Numbered from the stretch's first letter, positions 8,510-21,503 are shown. The stretch: 64,000 bases of DNA from Streptomyces albofaciens JCM 4342 (GCF_008634025.1 NZ_PDCM01000001.1:3690501-3754500); one strand, 5' to 3'. The notes: generated from the letters alone by a model not told the origin. Numbers and translations are program-made.

Positions 8510-9112
8510 GTGGCAATCACCGGCGACGGTACGGCGGCGGAAGGGGCGTTGCCGCTCCACCCCGGGGCTGTTGACCGCGCCCCGGCACAGACTGCCGGGA
8601 CACCGGGGGACCGCGGGGCGGACACCATCGGCTACCGCGGCCCGACGGCGTGCGCGGCCGCGGGGATCACCTACCGCCAGCTCGACTACTGGGCCCGTAC
8701 GGGGCTCGTCGAGCCGAGCGTACGGCCCGCCTACGGGTCGGGCACCCAACGGCTCTACAACTTCCGGGACGTCGTCGTCCTGAAGATCGTCAAGCGGCTG
8801 CTGGACACCGGGGTCTCCCTCCAGAACATCCGCACCGCCGTCCGGCACCTGCGCTCCCGCGGACTGTCCGACCTGGCGAGAATGACCCTGATGAGCGACG
8901 GCGCGACGGTCTATGAATGCACCTCGCCCGACGAGGTCGTCGACCTGCTCCAAGGGGGGCAGGGCGTCTTCGGCATCGCCGTGGGCGTGGTCTGGCGCGA
9001 CGTGGAAAGCGCACTGTCGCAGCTCCACGGAGAGCGGGTGGACACCGGCGAGACGCTGATCCGGCACAACCCGCACGACGAACTGGCGCGACGGCGCAAC
9101 CGGGCGGGGTAG
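8510..9112 (+). CDS. MerR-family regulator (Rv1828-like)
   Basis: 200 aa; GTG at 8510 with GGAGG at 8500-8504. After a 38-residue low-complexity tail, the DNA-binding domain reads YRGPTACAAAGITYRQLDYW and LVEPSVRPAYGSGTQRLYNF, the signature of the second MerR protein that follows FtsR and the bifunctional nuclease in actinobacteria. The C-terminal half (residues ~110-175) is the small dimer/effector domain typical of this group. The ligand and targets are not known. It is separated from the nuclease gene by a terminator and ~150 bases, so it has its own promoter. Confidence 0.86.
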   Translation: MAITGDGTAAEGALPLHPGAVDRAPAQTAGTPGDRGADTIGYRGPTACAAAGITYRQLDYWARTGLVEPSVRPAYGSGTQRLYNFRDVVVLKIVKRLLDTGVSLQNIRTAVRHLRSRGLSDLARMTLMSDGATVYECTSPDEVVDLLQGGQGVFGIAVGVVWRDVESALSQLHGERVDTGETLIRHNPHDELARRRNRAG

Positions 9113-9420
9113 CGGGGGCGTACGGCGCGGTGCCGGGGGCCGAGCGACCGGGCGCGAGCCCCGGCCGTATCCGGCGAGTGGCGGCGCGTCCGGCGTACGG
9201 TTCGGTACGAGGACGCCCCGTGCGCCCGTTATGACGGCTTCCCGCGCCTCTGCCGCACCATGAGGCACACAACGGCCACAGGGCCCCACCCGCTTCCGAA
9301 AGCGCCGCACAGGGCCACACAGAGTCGTCCAAGGGGTCGCGGGTGTGCCGGAGCCGCGTGGGGTTGGCGTGGCGGGGCCGGTCGGGGCGATTGTCAGTGG
9401 TGTGGGGGAGCATCGGTCGT
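9113..9420. other. Gap between MerR and dinB
   Basis: 308 bases of GC-rich DNA. I see no coding sequence, RNA gene or convincing hairpin. It must hold the promoter of the polymerase IV gene, but no clear -10/-35 pair stands out. Confidence 0.5.
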
Positions 9421-10959
9421 GTGAGACGTGCGCCGACGATCCTGCATCTGGACATGGATGCGTTCTATGCGTCCGCCGAACAGGCGGCGAAGCCGAGCCT
9501 GCGCGGGAAACCCGTGGTGGTCGGCGGGATCGGCCCGCGCGGCGTGGTCTCCACGGCGTCGTACGAGGCCCGGGTCTTCGGGGTGCGCTCGGCCATGCCG
9601 ACGGCCCAGGCCCGCCGCCTGTGCCCGAACGCGGCGTATCTGACCCCGCGCTTCACCCTGTACCGCCAGGTGAGCGACCAGGTCATGGAACTGCTCCACG
9701 CGCTGTCGCCGCTGGTGGAGCCGCTCAGCCTGGACGAGGCCTTCGTGGACCTGGAGGCGGGCGGCATCGCGGCCGACACGGCGGCCGTACGGGCCGTGGG
9801 GGAGCGGCTGCGGCGGGACATCCGGCGGACGACGGGGCTGACCGGTTCGGTGGGGCTGGCCGGGGCCAAGATGCTGGCCAAGATCGCGTCCGAGCAGGCC
9901 AAGCCGGACGGCCTGGTGGTCATCGCGCCGGGGTCGGAGCGGGAGCTGCTGGGCCCGATGACGGTGCGTACGCTGCCCGGCGTCGGCCCGGCCACGGCCG
10001 AGACACTGCGCCGGGCGGGCATCCACACGGTCGCCGAGACGGCGGAGGCGGGCGAGGCGGAGCTGGTGCGCCTCCTGGGCAAGGCGCACGGCACCGGGCT
10101 GTACGCCATGGCGCTGGGCCGCGACGAGCGGCCCGTGGTGGCCGAGCGGGACGCGAAGTCCATATCGGTCGAGGACACCTTCGACGTGGACCTGACCGAC
10201 CGGACGCGGGTGCGGTCCGAGGTGATGCGGCTGGCGGACCGGTGCGTGGAGCGGCTGCGGGCGGCCGGGCGCTCCGGCCGGACCGTGGTGATCAAGGTGC
10301 GCAACTACGACTTCTCGACGCTGACCAGGTCGGAGACGCTGCGCGGGCCCACCGACGACCCGGGTGTGGTGCGGGAGGCGGCGGCCCGGCTGCTGGACCT
10401 GGTGGACACGACGGGCGGCGTGCGGCTGCTGGGCGTGGGCGTGACCGGGCTCGCCGACTTCACCCAGGAGGACCTGTTCGCCCAGCTGGCGACGGAGAAG
10501 GCGGCGGCCGAGGAGGCGGCCGAGCGGGAGCGCCGGGTGGCGGCGGAGGCGGCCCGGGAGGCGGCCGACGAGCCCGAGCGGCCCCGGCGCTGGCTCCCCG
10601 GGCTCGATGTGGTCCATGACGAGCACGGCGCCGGCTGGGTGCAGGGCAGCGGCGTCGGCCGGGTGACCGTACGGTTCGAGCAGCCGTGGTCCGGGCCCGG
10701 CCGGGTGCGCACCTTCCCCGTCGACGACCCGGCGCTGCGCCCCGGTGATCCGCTGCCGCTGGTGGGCGGTCCGCCGGGCGGCGAGCCCGAGGGATCCGGC
10801 GGCCCCGGTGGTCCGAGCGCCCGGCCACCCGCCCCCCAGTCCCCGGTCCCTCAGTCCTCCGACCCCGCCACTCTCCCGAATTCCGTGTCGGCCCGCGCGG
10901 CGTCCGAGCCGGGGACGGGCCCGGAGACGGAGTCGGGGGCCGGGATGTCCAGCCGGTAG
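9421..10959 (+). CDS. dinB: DNA polymerase IV (Y-family)
   Basis: 512 aa; GTG at 9421 with GGGGGAG about 10 bases upstream; in-frame GTGs a few codons earlier are possible. Y-family catalytic motifs are intact: LDMDAFYASAEQ (first metal Asp), YEARVFGVRSAMP (nucleotide-binding Tyr/Arg) and SLDEAFVDLE (second Asp-Glu). The thumb and little-finger domains follow to ~residue 355. Beyond that come an Ala/Glu-rich helix (~360-390), a beta-barrel-like segment (VVHDEHGAGWVQGSGVGRVT) and a Pro/Ser-rich tail. It performs error-prone translesion synthesis. The last 109 bases overlap the convergent PRC-barrel gene. Confidence 0.92.
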   Translation: MRRAPTILHLDMDAFYASAEQAAKPSLRGKPVVVGGIGPRGVVSTASYEARVFGVRSAMPTAQARRLCPNAAYLTPRFTLYRQVSDQVMELLHALSPLVEPLSLDEAFVDLEAGGIAADTAAVRAVGERLRRDIRRTTGLTGSVGLAGAKMLAKIASEQAKPDGLVVIAPGSERELLGPMTVRTLPGVGPATAETLRRAGIHTVAETAEAGEAELVRLLGKAHGTGLYAMALGRDERPVVAERDAKSISVEDTFDVDLTDRTRVRSEVMRLADRCVERLRAAGRSGRTVVIKVRNYDFSTLTRSETLRGPTDDPGVVREAAARLLDLVDTTGGVRLLGVGVTGLADFTQEDLFAQLATEKAAAEEAAERERRVAAEAAREAADEPERPRRWLPGLDVVHDEHGAGWVQGSGVGRVTVRFEQPWSGPGRVRTFPVDDPALRPGDPLPLVGGPPGGEPEGSGGPGGPSARPPAPQSPVPQSSDPATLPNSVSARAASEPGTGPETESGAGMSSR

Positions 10960-11252
10960 TGGTGGTAGAGCTGTAGTTCCTGCTCCGGCGAGAGGTGGCG
11001 GCCCACCCCGAAGTCCGGCGCATCCCTGATCAGCTTGCGGTCGTAGGGGACGTGCAGCGCCTCGTCGACCAGGTCGCTGGGCTCCAGGGGCACGAACGCG
11101 TCCCGGCTGAAGATCCCGGTGCGTACGGCCGCCCATTCCGGTTCTCCGGTCGCGTCGTCGAGGTACACCTCGTCGACGGTGCCGATCTTGGTTCCGTTCT
11201 TGTCGAACGCCTTGCGGCCGATCAAGCTGCGGGGATCGATATCGGTCTGCAC
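10851..11252 (-). CDS. PRC-barrel domain protein
   Basis: 133 aa; GTG at 11252 with GGAGGG upstream on the minus strand. Residues ~8-75 form a PRC-barrel: SLIGRKAFDKNGTKIGTVDE followed by EPEWAAVRTGIF and FVPLEPSDLV. PRC-barrel proteins act in photosynthetic reaction centres and as rRNA-processing RimM-type modules, while stand-alone actinobacterial versions have no known role and often appear stress-related. The C-terminal ~35 residues are low-complexity. The gene is convergent with dinB and the coding regions overlap, so its tail may be evolving under the constraint of the polymerase frame. Confidence 0.8.
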   Translation of the reverse strand: MQTDIDPRSLIGRKAFDKNGTKIGTVDEVYLDDATGEPEWAAVRTGIFSRDAFVPLEPSDLVDEALHVPYDRKLIRDAPDFGVGRHLSPEQELQLYHHYRLDIPAPDSVSGPVPGSDAARADTEFGRVAGSED

Positions 11253-11372
11253 GGTCCCTCCAAGTGGTCGCAACTGCCTTGTGACAACTACCAAACGGCA
11301 CATTTCATGCCCCGGCCACTCGAAGGAACGCCCGTTCGCCGCGCTGGTAGGCTGGCGAACGGCTGTCGACCC

Positions 11373-11590
11373 CATGCGGGAGAGTCCTTCGCCGATCATG
11401 GCGGAGGCGCCGAAGGAGCAACTCCTCCCCGGAATCTCTCAGGCTCATGTACCGCATGGACGAGGTCACTCTGGAAAGCAGGGCGGGCCACGGACGGGCA
11501 CAGCGCCGGAACCCCTCCTCACCGACGGTGAAAGCCGGTCCCGCGCGCGGAACCGGTGAAGCTCTCAGGTTGCGATGACAGAGGGGGAGG
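11373..11590 (+). promoter_or_regulatory. Tandem glycine riboswitch
   Basis: Two glycine aptamers lie head to tail before gcvP. The first (about 11373-11482) begins GCGGGAGAGTCC and has GCGCCGAAGGAGCAACTCC, then TCTCTCAGGC and GGTCACTCTGGAAAGC. The second (about 11483-11590) has CACCGACGGTGAAAGCCGG, GGAACCGGTGAAGCTCTCAGG and GATGACAGAGGGGGAGG. These are the conserved elements of glycine-sensing RNAs, which switch on glycine cleavage when glycine is abundant. The gcvP Shine-Dalgarno follows ~47 bases after the second aptamer. Confidence 0.93.
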
Positions 11591-11652
11591 CCGTCCGGGC
11601 ACCAGCGCCGTGGTGCCCCGCAGAGGTCGAAACGACCAGGAGGCCCCCGCAG

Positions 11653-14538
<2,886 letters not shown>

Positions 14539-14578
14539 TCCGCCGGTGCGCGCCGCTCGCGGCGGCGCGGCATGCGAA

Positions 14579-14606
14579 GGGCCCTCGGCGTGGACGCCGG
14601 GGGCCC
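14579..14606 (+). terminator. gcvP terminator hairpin
   Basis: GGGCCCTCGGCG and CGCCGGGGGCCC form a 12-bp stem with one G-U pair and a four-base loop, about 40 bases after the gcvP stop, followed by TGTTGT. Confidence 0.85.
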
Positions 14607-14683
14607 TGTTGTCCGTTGTGCTGAATTGTGCGGTTCCCTGTGCCGTGTTGTGCGGTCGACCGCGGCGGCGCTGCCCGAAAGGA

Positions 14684-14890
14684 TCAGGCGGCGGTGGCCA
14701 CGTTCGGTGTGCCCAGCACCCGGTGCGGCGCGATGACCTGGCCGTCCGGCAGCAGTTCACCGGTGTCCTCGAACAGGAGAACACCGTTGCACAGCAGGCT
14801 CCAGCCCTGCTCCGGGTGGTGCGCCACCAGGTGGGCGGCCTCCCGGTCGGCGGAGTCTGCGGTCGGACACGGCGGTTGATGCTGGCACAT
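14684..14890 (-). CDS. DUF5999 family small protein
   Basis: 68 aa from the ATG at 14890 (MCQHQPPCPTADSADREAA). The conserved N-terminal MCQHQ-P-CP segment with two cysteines and a histidine, followed by HPEQGWSLLCNGVLLFEDTG and LPDGQVI, is the pattern of the DUF5999 family found throughout Streptomyces. The C-x(4)-C and H residues suggest possible metal binding. No function is known. It is convergent with gcvP and shares the intergenic terminator region. Confidence 0.82.
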   Translation of the reverse strand: MCQHQPPCPTADSADREAAHLVAHHPEQGWSLLCNGVLLFEDTGELLPDGQVIAPHRVLGTPNVATAA

Positions 14891-15258
14891 GGATGAGATC
14901 TTTCGCTGCGGTGTGGTCTGATTCGTCCTGCGGCTCGACGCGATGCTCATGGCCGCTCCCCCGTTTCAGTAGGTCGATACCAGTGTTGCCCCACGGGACG
15001 GATTCCGCAGGGATTTGGCTGCAGCGGCACTCACTAGATAATGACGCATCACCCGTGCGGTCGGTTCATTTCAAGTACGGGATGTTGCCGGGGCGTTGGG
15101 AGCCGTCGGTCACGTACTCCGCGTGGGTGAGCGCAGCGGAGCGCCCCGCGTCCGGAAAGGGCGCGGGGCGCGATCCTGTGGAACGGTGTGCTTCTGTGCG
15201 CGGTTGCGGTGGTGTGTCTTCGGCCGCTCGCCGCGGAGAACCCCCTGTCCGTGGAGCC
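14891..15258. other. Upstream region of the DUF5999 gene
   Basis: 368 bases. The part just right of 14890 (about 14960-15050) is less GC-rich than its surroundings (TAGATAATGACGCATC near 15035) and probably contains the leftward promoter of the DUF5999 gene. No coding sequence or hairpin is convincing in the rest. Confidence 0.4.
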
Positions 15259-15846
15259 TCAGGCCGGTGACCCCAGCAGTGGTACCGGGGCCAGGCGCAG
15301 GGTCAGCCGGGGCAGCAGGTCCGCCACGCGGTGCGGCCGGTGCGCCGCGATGCCGGGCGGGGCCGGCGCCAGCGGTACGAGGACGTCGCCCGGCGCGGGC
15401 GCGCCCTCGGCGGCGTCGGCGCCGACGTCATGGTGCAACCACAAAGTGAGCATGTACAGCTCCGGCACGGACAGCAGCCGGGGCTGGTACGGAGTCGGTG
15501 CGGACTCCGCCTGACGCAGTGCCCGTTCGGTCGATGTGACGTAGGGGCCCTCGCAGAAATGCGAGAACGCCCAGCCGTCCGCGGTGAGCATCGCCTCCGC
15601 GGTCGCCACGGCGCGTTCGCCGTCGCGGATCAGGAAGCGCCAGCCGGCCAGCCGGGTACGGGGCGGCCCGGCGGGGTGGCTGACATCGTCCAACACGTGG
15701 ACGGGCAGCGGGAGTTCGGGGGTGAGCGGGCCCTGGTGGGCACGGAGGGCGGGGGTGCGGGCCTCACGCACGGCGGTGGGGGAACCGAGGGCGGCGAGGA
15801 CGCTGCGGAGGGCGGGCGCGGGGGCAGGGGGAACATGCAGCGGCAT
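15259..15846 (-). CDS. Hypothetical protein
   Basis: 195 aa from ATG at 15846 (MPLHVPPAPAP); an in-frame ATG at 15876 is an alternative. I do not recognise a family. The protein starts with a proline/alanine-rich stretch, then has a mixed alpha/beta region with LAGWRFLIRDGERAVATAEA, DGWAFSHFCEGPYV and LLSVPELYMLTLWLHH. No signal peptide or membrane segment is visible, so it is probably cytoplasmic. Codon use is normal for the window. It is separated from the divergent ligase gene by ~620 bases. Confidence 0.72.
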   Translation of the reverse strand: MPLHVPPAPAPALRSVLAALGSPTAVREARTPALRAHQGPLTPELPLPVHVLDDVSHPAGPPRTRLAGWRFLIRDGERAVATAEAMLTADGWAFSHFCEGPYVTSTERALRQAESAPTPYQPRLLSVPELYMLTLWLHHDVGADAAEGAPAPGDVLVPLAPAPPGIAAHRPHRVADLLPRLTLRLAPVPLLGSPA

Positions 15847-16467
15847 GGTGGGTCGCCTCTCACTTTTGGGAGACATGGTGGTGCTTGGGCACGTGCGGAC
15901 GTCGTCGTCAGCGTCGGGGTCAGAGCGCCAGTACATGGCCGATCGGGGACATCGGCCCGGCGGGGTCAGCCGCTTTGCCGCAGCCCCGGTGGAACACCGC
16001 GACGCTGGGCGCCAACTCTCTGCCTCGTCAACGGAGTTTATACGACGTGTGTTCACCAAGTGTTTCGGCTAGCGGCATCGGAGATTGTCGGCAAGGCGGA
16101 ATCCGGACCGGCCCGAGAGGTGTTTTCGGCGGCTTTGTGCGGTGCCCGGCTGGACTGCCTCGTATTTCGCCGTGGACATGGTAGGCCGGATCTGGACGGT
16201 CTTTTTCCGGATCTCGCTGCCGTTTACCGCCGCGCGCCGAACCGGTCTCCGAACCGGACGGTATGCCCTCGGAATGTGCCAGCCTTCGTGTCTGGTCGAG
16301 CCTATCGGTTCCGGCGCATGTCCGAGGCGTTATCGATCGGATTGCCGGGCATCATCGACCGTACCGCGATCCCCTGGCGCCGCCGGGGGACCGGCGGACC
16401 CGGGCGCCGTGGCGGGGCCCGCGAGGCCCGCCGGGCCGGGCCCGTCGTCATGAGGAGGGACGCTTCG
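15847..16467. other. Long divergent intergenic region
   Basis: 621 bases between divergent starts. Composition is less GC-biased than the flanks around 15990-16180 (for example GAGTTTATACGACGTGTG near 16033), which fits a promoter region. Open frames here lack ribosome-binding sites and have poor third-position bias, so I call no gene. Confidence 0.4.
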
Positions 16468-17991
<1,524 letters not shown>

Positions 17992-18263
17992 GGGGCGCGA
18001 CCGCCTCCGGACCAGGCCGGATCCGGCCCCGTACCGCAGCCGTTCCCGTTCCGTCGCGGTGCGCCGCCTTCCGGCGTGTTCCCGCCTGCCGCCGGGGCTC
18101 TCCGGGCCGGGCGGCGCCCCCGTGCCGCTCGCCGCCGTCCGCGTCGGGCAAGCTATGACGTTCCAGCGCGGAAGCACCGACCGGCGATCCGCGGTGGTGG
18201 GACACCGCGGCGACGGGACACCGCCGTGGTGCGGAACGTCGTGGTGCGGAACTGGAGGCAGCT

Positions 18264-19115
18264 GTGCAGTCGGACGCGAGTCCCGTGACCGGTACGGAAT
18301 CCCCGGGCCGGGGGCGGCGGGAGCCGGACGGAGACCGGGCAGACGGCGCGGACGGCGGGCTGTCGCGGCGGCTCCTGCGCAACGAGACACTGCTCGTCCT
18401 GGCGCTCTCGCTCGGCGCCAGCGGCGTGTCCGCGCTCATCAGCTTCATCGGGTCGCTGACCAGGCCCGGCGGCCTCAAGGACCAGGCCGCGATGATGAAC
18501 TCCTCGCAGGCGCCGGGCCGCCCCTGGCTCGATCTGACGTGGCAGCTGTTCGGCATCGCCACCGCGCTCGTCCCCGTGGCGCTGGTGGCGCATCTGCTGC
18601 TGCGCGAGCGGGCCGGGGGCCTGCGGGCGGTCGGCCTCGACCGGCGCAGGCCCGGATTCGACCTGAGCCGGGGCGTCTGCGTGGCGGCGGTCATCGGCGG
18701 CAGCGGCCTGCTGCTGTACCTCGGCGCGCGGGCGGCCGGCTTCAACCTCACGGTCGTGCCGGAGTCGCTGCCCGGCGTGTGGTGGAAGGTCCCGGTACTG
18801 ATCGCCTCGGCCGTGCAGAACGCCGTGGTCGAGGAGGTCATCGTCGTCGGTTACCTGCTGCGGCGGCTGGGGCAGCTGGGGTGGACCCCGGTGACGGCGC
18901 TGGCGGCGAGCGCGGTGCTGCGCGGCTCGTACCACCTTTACCAGGGCATCGGCGGCCTCGTCGGCAACATGGTGATGGGCGTGGTCTTCGTACTGCTGTA
19001 CCGGCGCTGGGGACGCGTCGGCCCGCTGGTCGCCGCGCACGCGCTGATCGACACCGTGGCGTTCGTGGGGTACGCGCTGCTGGCGGGGAAGGTGGGGTGG
19101 CTGCCAACGGTGTGA
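18264..19115 (+). CDS. CPBP family intramembrane metalloprotease
   Basis: 283 aa; GTG at 18264 with GGAGG five bases upstream. A ~35-residue charged N-terminus precedes about seven membrane segments. The Abi/CPBP motifs are near the C-terminus: EEVIVVGYLLRRL (the glutamate pair), a SYHLYQG motif with the histidine, and HALIDTVAF. Members are Rce1-like proteases or self-immunity proteins for peptides; the substrate here is unknown. The third motif has Asp (HxxxD) where some families have Asn. Followed by a strong bidirectional hairpin. Confidence 0.85.
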   Translation: MQSDASPVTGTESPGRGRREPDGDRADGADGGLSRRLLRNETLLVLALSLGASGVSALISFIGSLTRPGGLKDQAAMMNSSQAPGRPWLDLTWQLFGIATALVPVALVAHLLLRERAGGLRAVGLDRRRPGFDLSRGVCVAAVIGGSGLLLYLGARAAGFNLTVVPESLPGVWWKVPVLIASAVQNAVVEEVIVVGYLLRRLGQLGWTPVTALAASAVLRGSYHLYQGIGGLVGNMVMGVVFVLLYRRWGRVGPLVAAHALIDTVAFVGYALLAGKVGWLPTV

Positions 19116-19134
19116 GGACACAACGGGCGGTTCC

Positions 19135-19162
19135 GGGGGCCGGACCGCCCGGTCCGGCCCCC
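19135..19162. terminator. Bidirectional terminator between convergent genes
   Basis: GGGGGCCGGACC pairs perfectly with GGTCCGGCCCCC around GCCC, between the ends of the CPBP gene and the leftward PhzF-family gene. Being a perfect palindrome it can serve both strands. Confidence 0.8.
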
Positions 19163-19234
19163 GCCCCCGATCCGCGTCCTGCGATCCCCGCCCCCCGTTG
19201 CCCTTCCCCCGTTCTCAGGGCGCGGCGAGGAGCT

Positions 19235-20059
19235 TCAGGGCGCGGCGAGCAGTTCGCCGTCGATGACGGTGACGGCCGAGCCGGTCAGCAGCGTACGGTC
19301 GCCGCGCAGCGTGGTGCGCACGAGACCGGTGCGGTGCGCCGGGCCCTGGTGGCCGACGAGCGTGTCACGGCCCAGCCGGGCGGACCAGAACGGCGCGAGG
19401 GCGGTGTGGGCGCTGCCCGTCACCGGGTCCTCCTCGATGCCCACGGCCGGGAAGAAGCCACGGCTGACGAAGTCGTAGCCCCGGTCGGGCGCTTCGGCCG
19501 CGGCGGTGGCGATCACACCGCGGCCGCCGGGCGAGGCGAGCGCCTTGAAGTCCGGTGCCAGCGCCCGTACGGACTTCTCGTCGGCCAGTTCGACGAGGAG
19601 GTCGCCGAGGTTCGCACCGGTGTCGTACGCGCCGAGGACCTCCGCGCCCAGCGCCTCGGCCACGACGGGCGGCACCTCGACCGGGGTCAGCGGGGCGGTC
19701 GGGAAGTCCATGGTGATGGCGCCGCTCTGGTCGGCCGTCGTCGTCAGTACGCCGCTGCGGGTGGCGAAGCGGACCGTGCCGGTGGCGGCACCGGTGGTGT
19801 GCAGGACGTGCGCGGTGGCCAAAGTGGCATGGCCGCAGAGGTTCACCTCGGCGGCCGGGGTGAGCCAGCGCAGCGCCCAGTCGGCGTCCCCGCCCGCGGG
19901 CAGCGGATGGGCGAAGGCGGTCTCGGAGAGGTTGACCTCGGCGGCCACCTGCTGGAGCCAGGCGGTGTCGGGGAAGCCGCCGGCGCCGAACAGCACGACT
20001 CCGGCGGGGTTGCCGCCGAAGGGGCGGTCGGTGAAGGCGTCAACGATGCGGATCCTCAT
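19235..20059 (-). CDS. PhzF family isomerase/epimerase
   Basis: 274 aa. It has the two-domain diaminopimelate-epimerase-like fold signatures: IVDAFTDRPFGGNPAGVVL at the N-terminus, the catalytic glutamate in EVNLSETAFAH (about residue 46), NLCGHATLATAHVL and, in the second domain, GIEEDPVTGSAH. PhzF converts a dihydro-anthranilate in phenazine synthesis, but most family members are isolated enzymes of unknown substrate. No other phenazine gene is nearby, so this is one of those. It is convergent with the CPBP gene and lies 130 bases downstream of the class IV aminotransferase. Confidence 0.9.
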   Translation of the reverse strand: MRIRIVDAFTDRPFGGNPAGVVLFGAGGFPDTAWLQQVAAEVNLSETAFAHPLPAGGDADWALRWLTPAAEVNLCGHATLATAHVLHTTGAATGTVRFATRSGVLTTTADQSGAITMDFPTAPLTPVEVPPVVAEALGAEVLGAYDTGANLGDLLVELADEKSVRALAPDFKALASPGGRGVIATAAAEAPDRGYDFVSRGFFPAVGIEEDPVTGSAHTALAPFWSARLGRDTLVGHQGPAHRTGLVRTTLRGDRTLLTGSAVTVIDGELLAAP

Positions 20060-20189
20060 ATCGGGGAGTTTAGGAGTGCCGCATCGGCAGCCTGAAAGGC
20101 CAATCGCGGAAAAGTGGACTGGTTTTGGACGCGGGTGGGGCGGCCACCGGCGCCGAGCCTGCGGTGGCCGGCCGCCCGCACCGCTCCGC

Positions 20190-20993
20190 TCAGGGCGCGG
20201 TCGGCGGCTCCGCCTCGTACGCCCGGTGCAGCAGCCGAAGGAAGTCCGGTGCTTCCGGTACGGGCGCGGAGCCGATCCGGTGTACGGCCACGCCCGGCGT
20301 CCAGGAGTTCATGACCACCGCACCGGCCAGCGCCGGTACGTCGGCGGGCGTGACCTCCTGGACGCGCTGGGGGACGCCCAGCCGCTCCAGCTGCCGCCGG
20401 ACGATGCCCATCGTGGTGCCGGTCAGCATCTCGGCCGCGGGCCACACCACCGAGGTGCCGTCCCAGAAGGCCAGGTTCCAGATCGTCGCCTCGCTGAGGC
20501 GGCCGCGCCGGTCGACGAAGGCGGCGTCGTCGAAGCCCCGGCCGGCGGCCTGGCGGAGGAAGTACTTCTTGGAGACCTCGCCCACGTGCTTCACGGCCGG
20601 AAGGGCGCGTTCGTGCTCGACGGTGTCCAGCGCGAGCGGTCCTTCCGGAGCGGACGCGGCCGGGCTCGTACGTACGAGGACGTCGAGCCGCGCATCGGCC
20701 CCGGACGCGGCGAACTCGCCCCCGGGCGCGTACACGAAGGCCAGCAGCGACAGATCGGCCGGCCCGGCCTCCACCGCCGCCCGCAGGCAGGCCCGTATCT
20801 GCTCGTCCGGCACCGCCCGCCCGAACAGCTCCACCGAAGCGGCCCGCAGCCGCTCCAGGTGGAGGTCGAGGCCCCGGACGCGGCCGCCGCGCACCTGCAT
20901 GGCGGTGAAGTGCGCGTAGCCCGCGAAGGCGAGCGGCGCCAGGTCGTCGGTGGTCGCGGCCTGGCCATTACGGTGGACGACGAAAGAGGTCAT
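20190..20993 (-). CDS. Class IV aminotransferase (PLP-dependent)
   Basis: 267 aa. The PLP lysine is in VKHVGEVSKKYFLR, and RGRLSEATIWNLAFWDG is the conserved phosphate-binding/EAT block of fold-type IV enzymes (branched-chain aminotransferase, D-amino acid aminotransferase, aminodeoxychorismate lyase). The N-terminus is FVVHRNGQAATTDDLAPLA, lacking the longer arm of BCAT. Residues that would choose among lyase and transaminase are not clear. Its promoter region carries a MerR-type element (21107-21138) and the MerR gene is divergent, so it is probably the regulated target. Confidence 0.86.
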   Translation of the reverse strand: MTSFVVHRNGQAATTDDLAPLAFAGYAHFTAMQVRGGRVRGLDLHLERLRAASVELFGRAVPDEQIRACLRAAVEAGPADLSLLAFVYAPGGEFAASGADARLDVLVRTSPAASAPEGPLALDTVEHERALPAVKHVGEVSKKYFLRQAAGRGFDDAAFVDRRGRLSEATIWNLAFWDGTSVVWPAAEMLTGTTMGIVRRQLERLGVPQRVQEVTPADVPALAGAVVMNSWTPGVAVHRIGSAPVPEAPDFLRLLHRAYEAEPPTAP

Positions 20994-21106
20994 GTCCTCT
21001 ACTCCAGTGGTACGGAAACGAAAGGGAGGAACAGTAGCGGTCCGGTCGAGTCCGGTCGGCTTCGGCTGACATCCGATGGACCGCGGAATGTTCGCTCCTG
21101 AGCACG

Positions 21107-21138
21107 ACGTTAAGGCTTCACATCAATGAGAAGGTCAA
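21107..21138 (-). promoter_or_regulatory. MerR-type promoter with 20-bp spacer, reading toward the aminotransferase
   Basis: On the minus strand TTGACC (21138-21133) and TAACGT (21112-21107) are separated by 20 bp, the over-long spacer typical of MerR-activated promoters. The spacer holds the imperfect dyad CTTC-N10-GAAG (21116-21133 on plus). The predicted start is ~100 bases before the class IV aminotransferase gene; the divergent MerR gene begins 21 bases away on the other side. Confidence 0.6.
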
Positions 21139-21158
21139 TCTCGGATGGGACAGGGCAC

Positions 21159-21503
21159 ATGCTGATCGGGGAGTTGTCCCGGCGTACCGGAGTCAGCCCG
21201 CGCCTGCTGCGGTACTACGAGGAGCAGGGCCTGCTGGAGGCGCGGCGCGGCCCGAACGGCTACCGCTACTACGACGAGGACACGCTCCTGACCGTCCGCC
21301 AGGTCCGCGCCCTGCTTGAAGCGGGCCTGACCACCGAGGTGATCCGCGCCGTCCTCCCGTGCGCCCGAGGCGAGCAGCCGGAGTTCGAGATGTGCGTGGA
21401 CGTACAGGCCATCCTGAACCAGGCGCTGGAGGCGACGGACGAGCGCATCGACGATCTTCAGCGAAGCCGCAGCACGCTGGCGGGGTACCTGGGGCAGGGC
21501 TGA
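21159..21503 (+). CDS. MerR-family transcriptional regulator
   Basis: 114 aa from ATG at 21159 (MLIGELSRRTGVSPRLLRYY). The winged-helix DNA-binding domain occupies residues 1-70 (EEQGLLEARRGPNGYRYYDE), followed by a short helix for dimerisation and a small C-terminal region with one cysteine (FEMCVDVQ) and another at VLPCARGE. Such a short effector domain fits SoxR/BltR-like small MerR proteins, but no cluster or metal motif is obvious. The divergent aminotransferase gene with the 20-bp-spacer promoter is the probable target, together with autoregulation. Confidence 0.86.
   Translation: MLIGELSRRTGVSPRLLRYYEEQGLLEARRGPNGYRYYDEDTLLTVRQVRALLEAGLTTEVIRAVLPCARGEQPEFEMCVDVQAILNQALEATDERIDDLQRSRSTLAGYLGQG

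Noticed and set aside
19235..20059. PhzF as evidence of a phenazine cluster
   Set aside because: No phzA-E or phzG-type genes nearby; isolated PhzF-family proteins are common.
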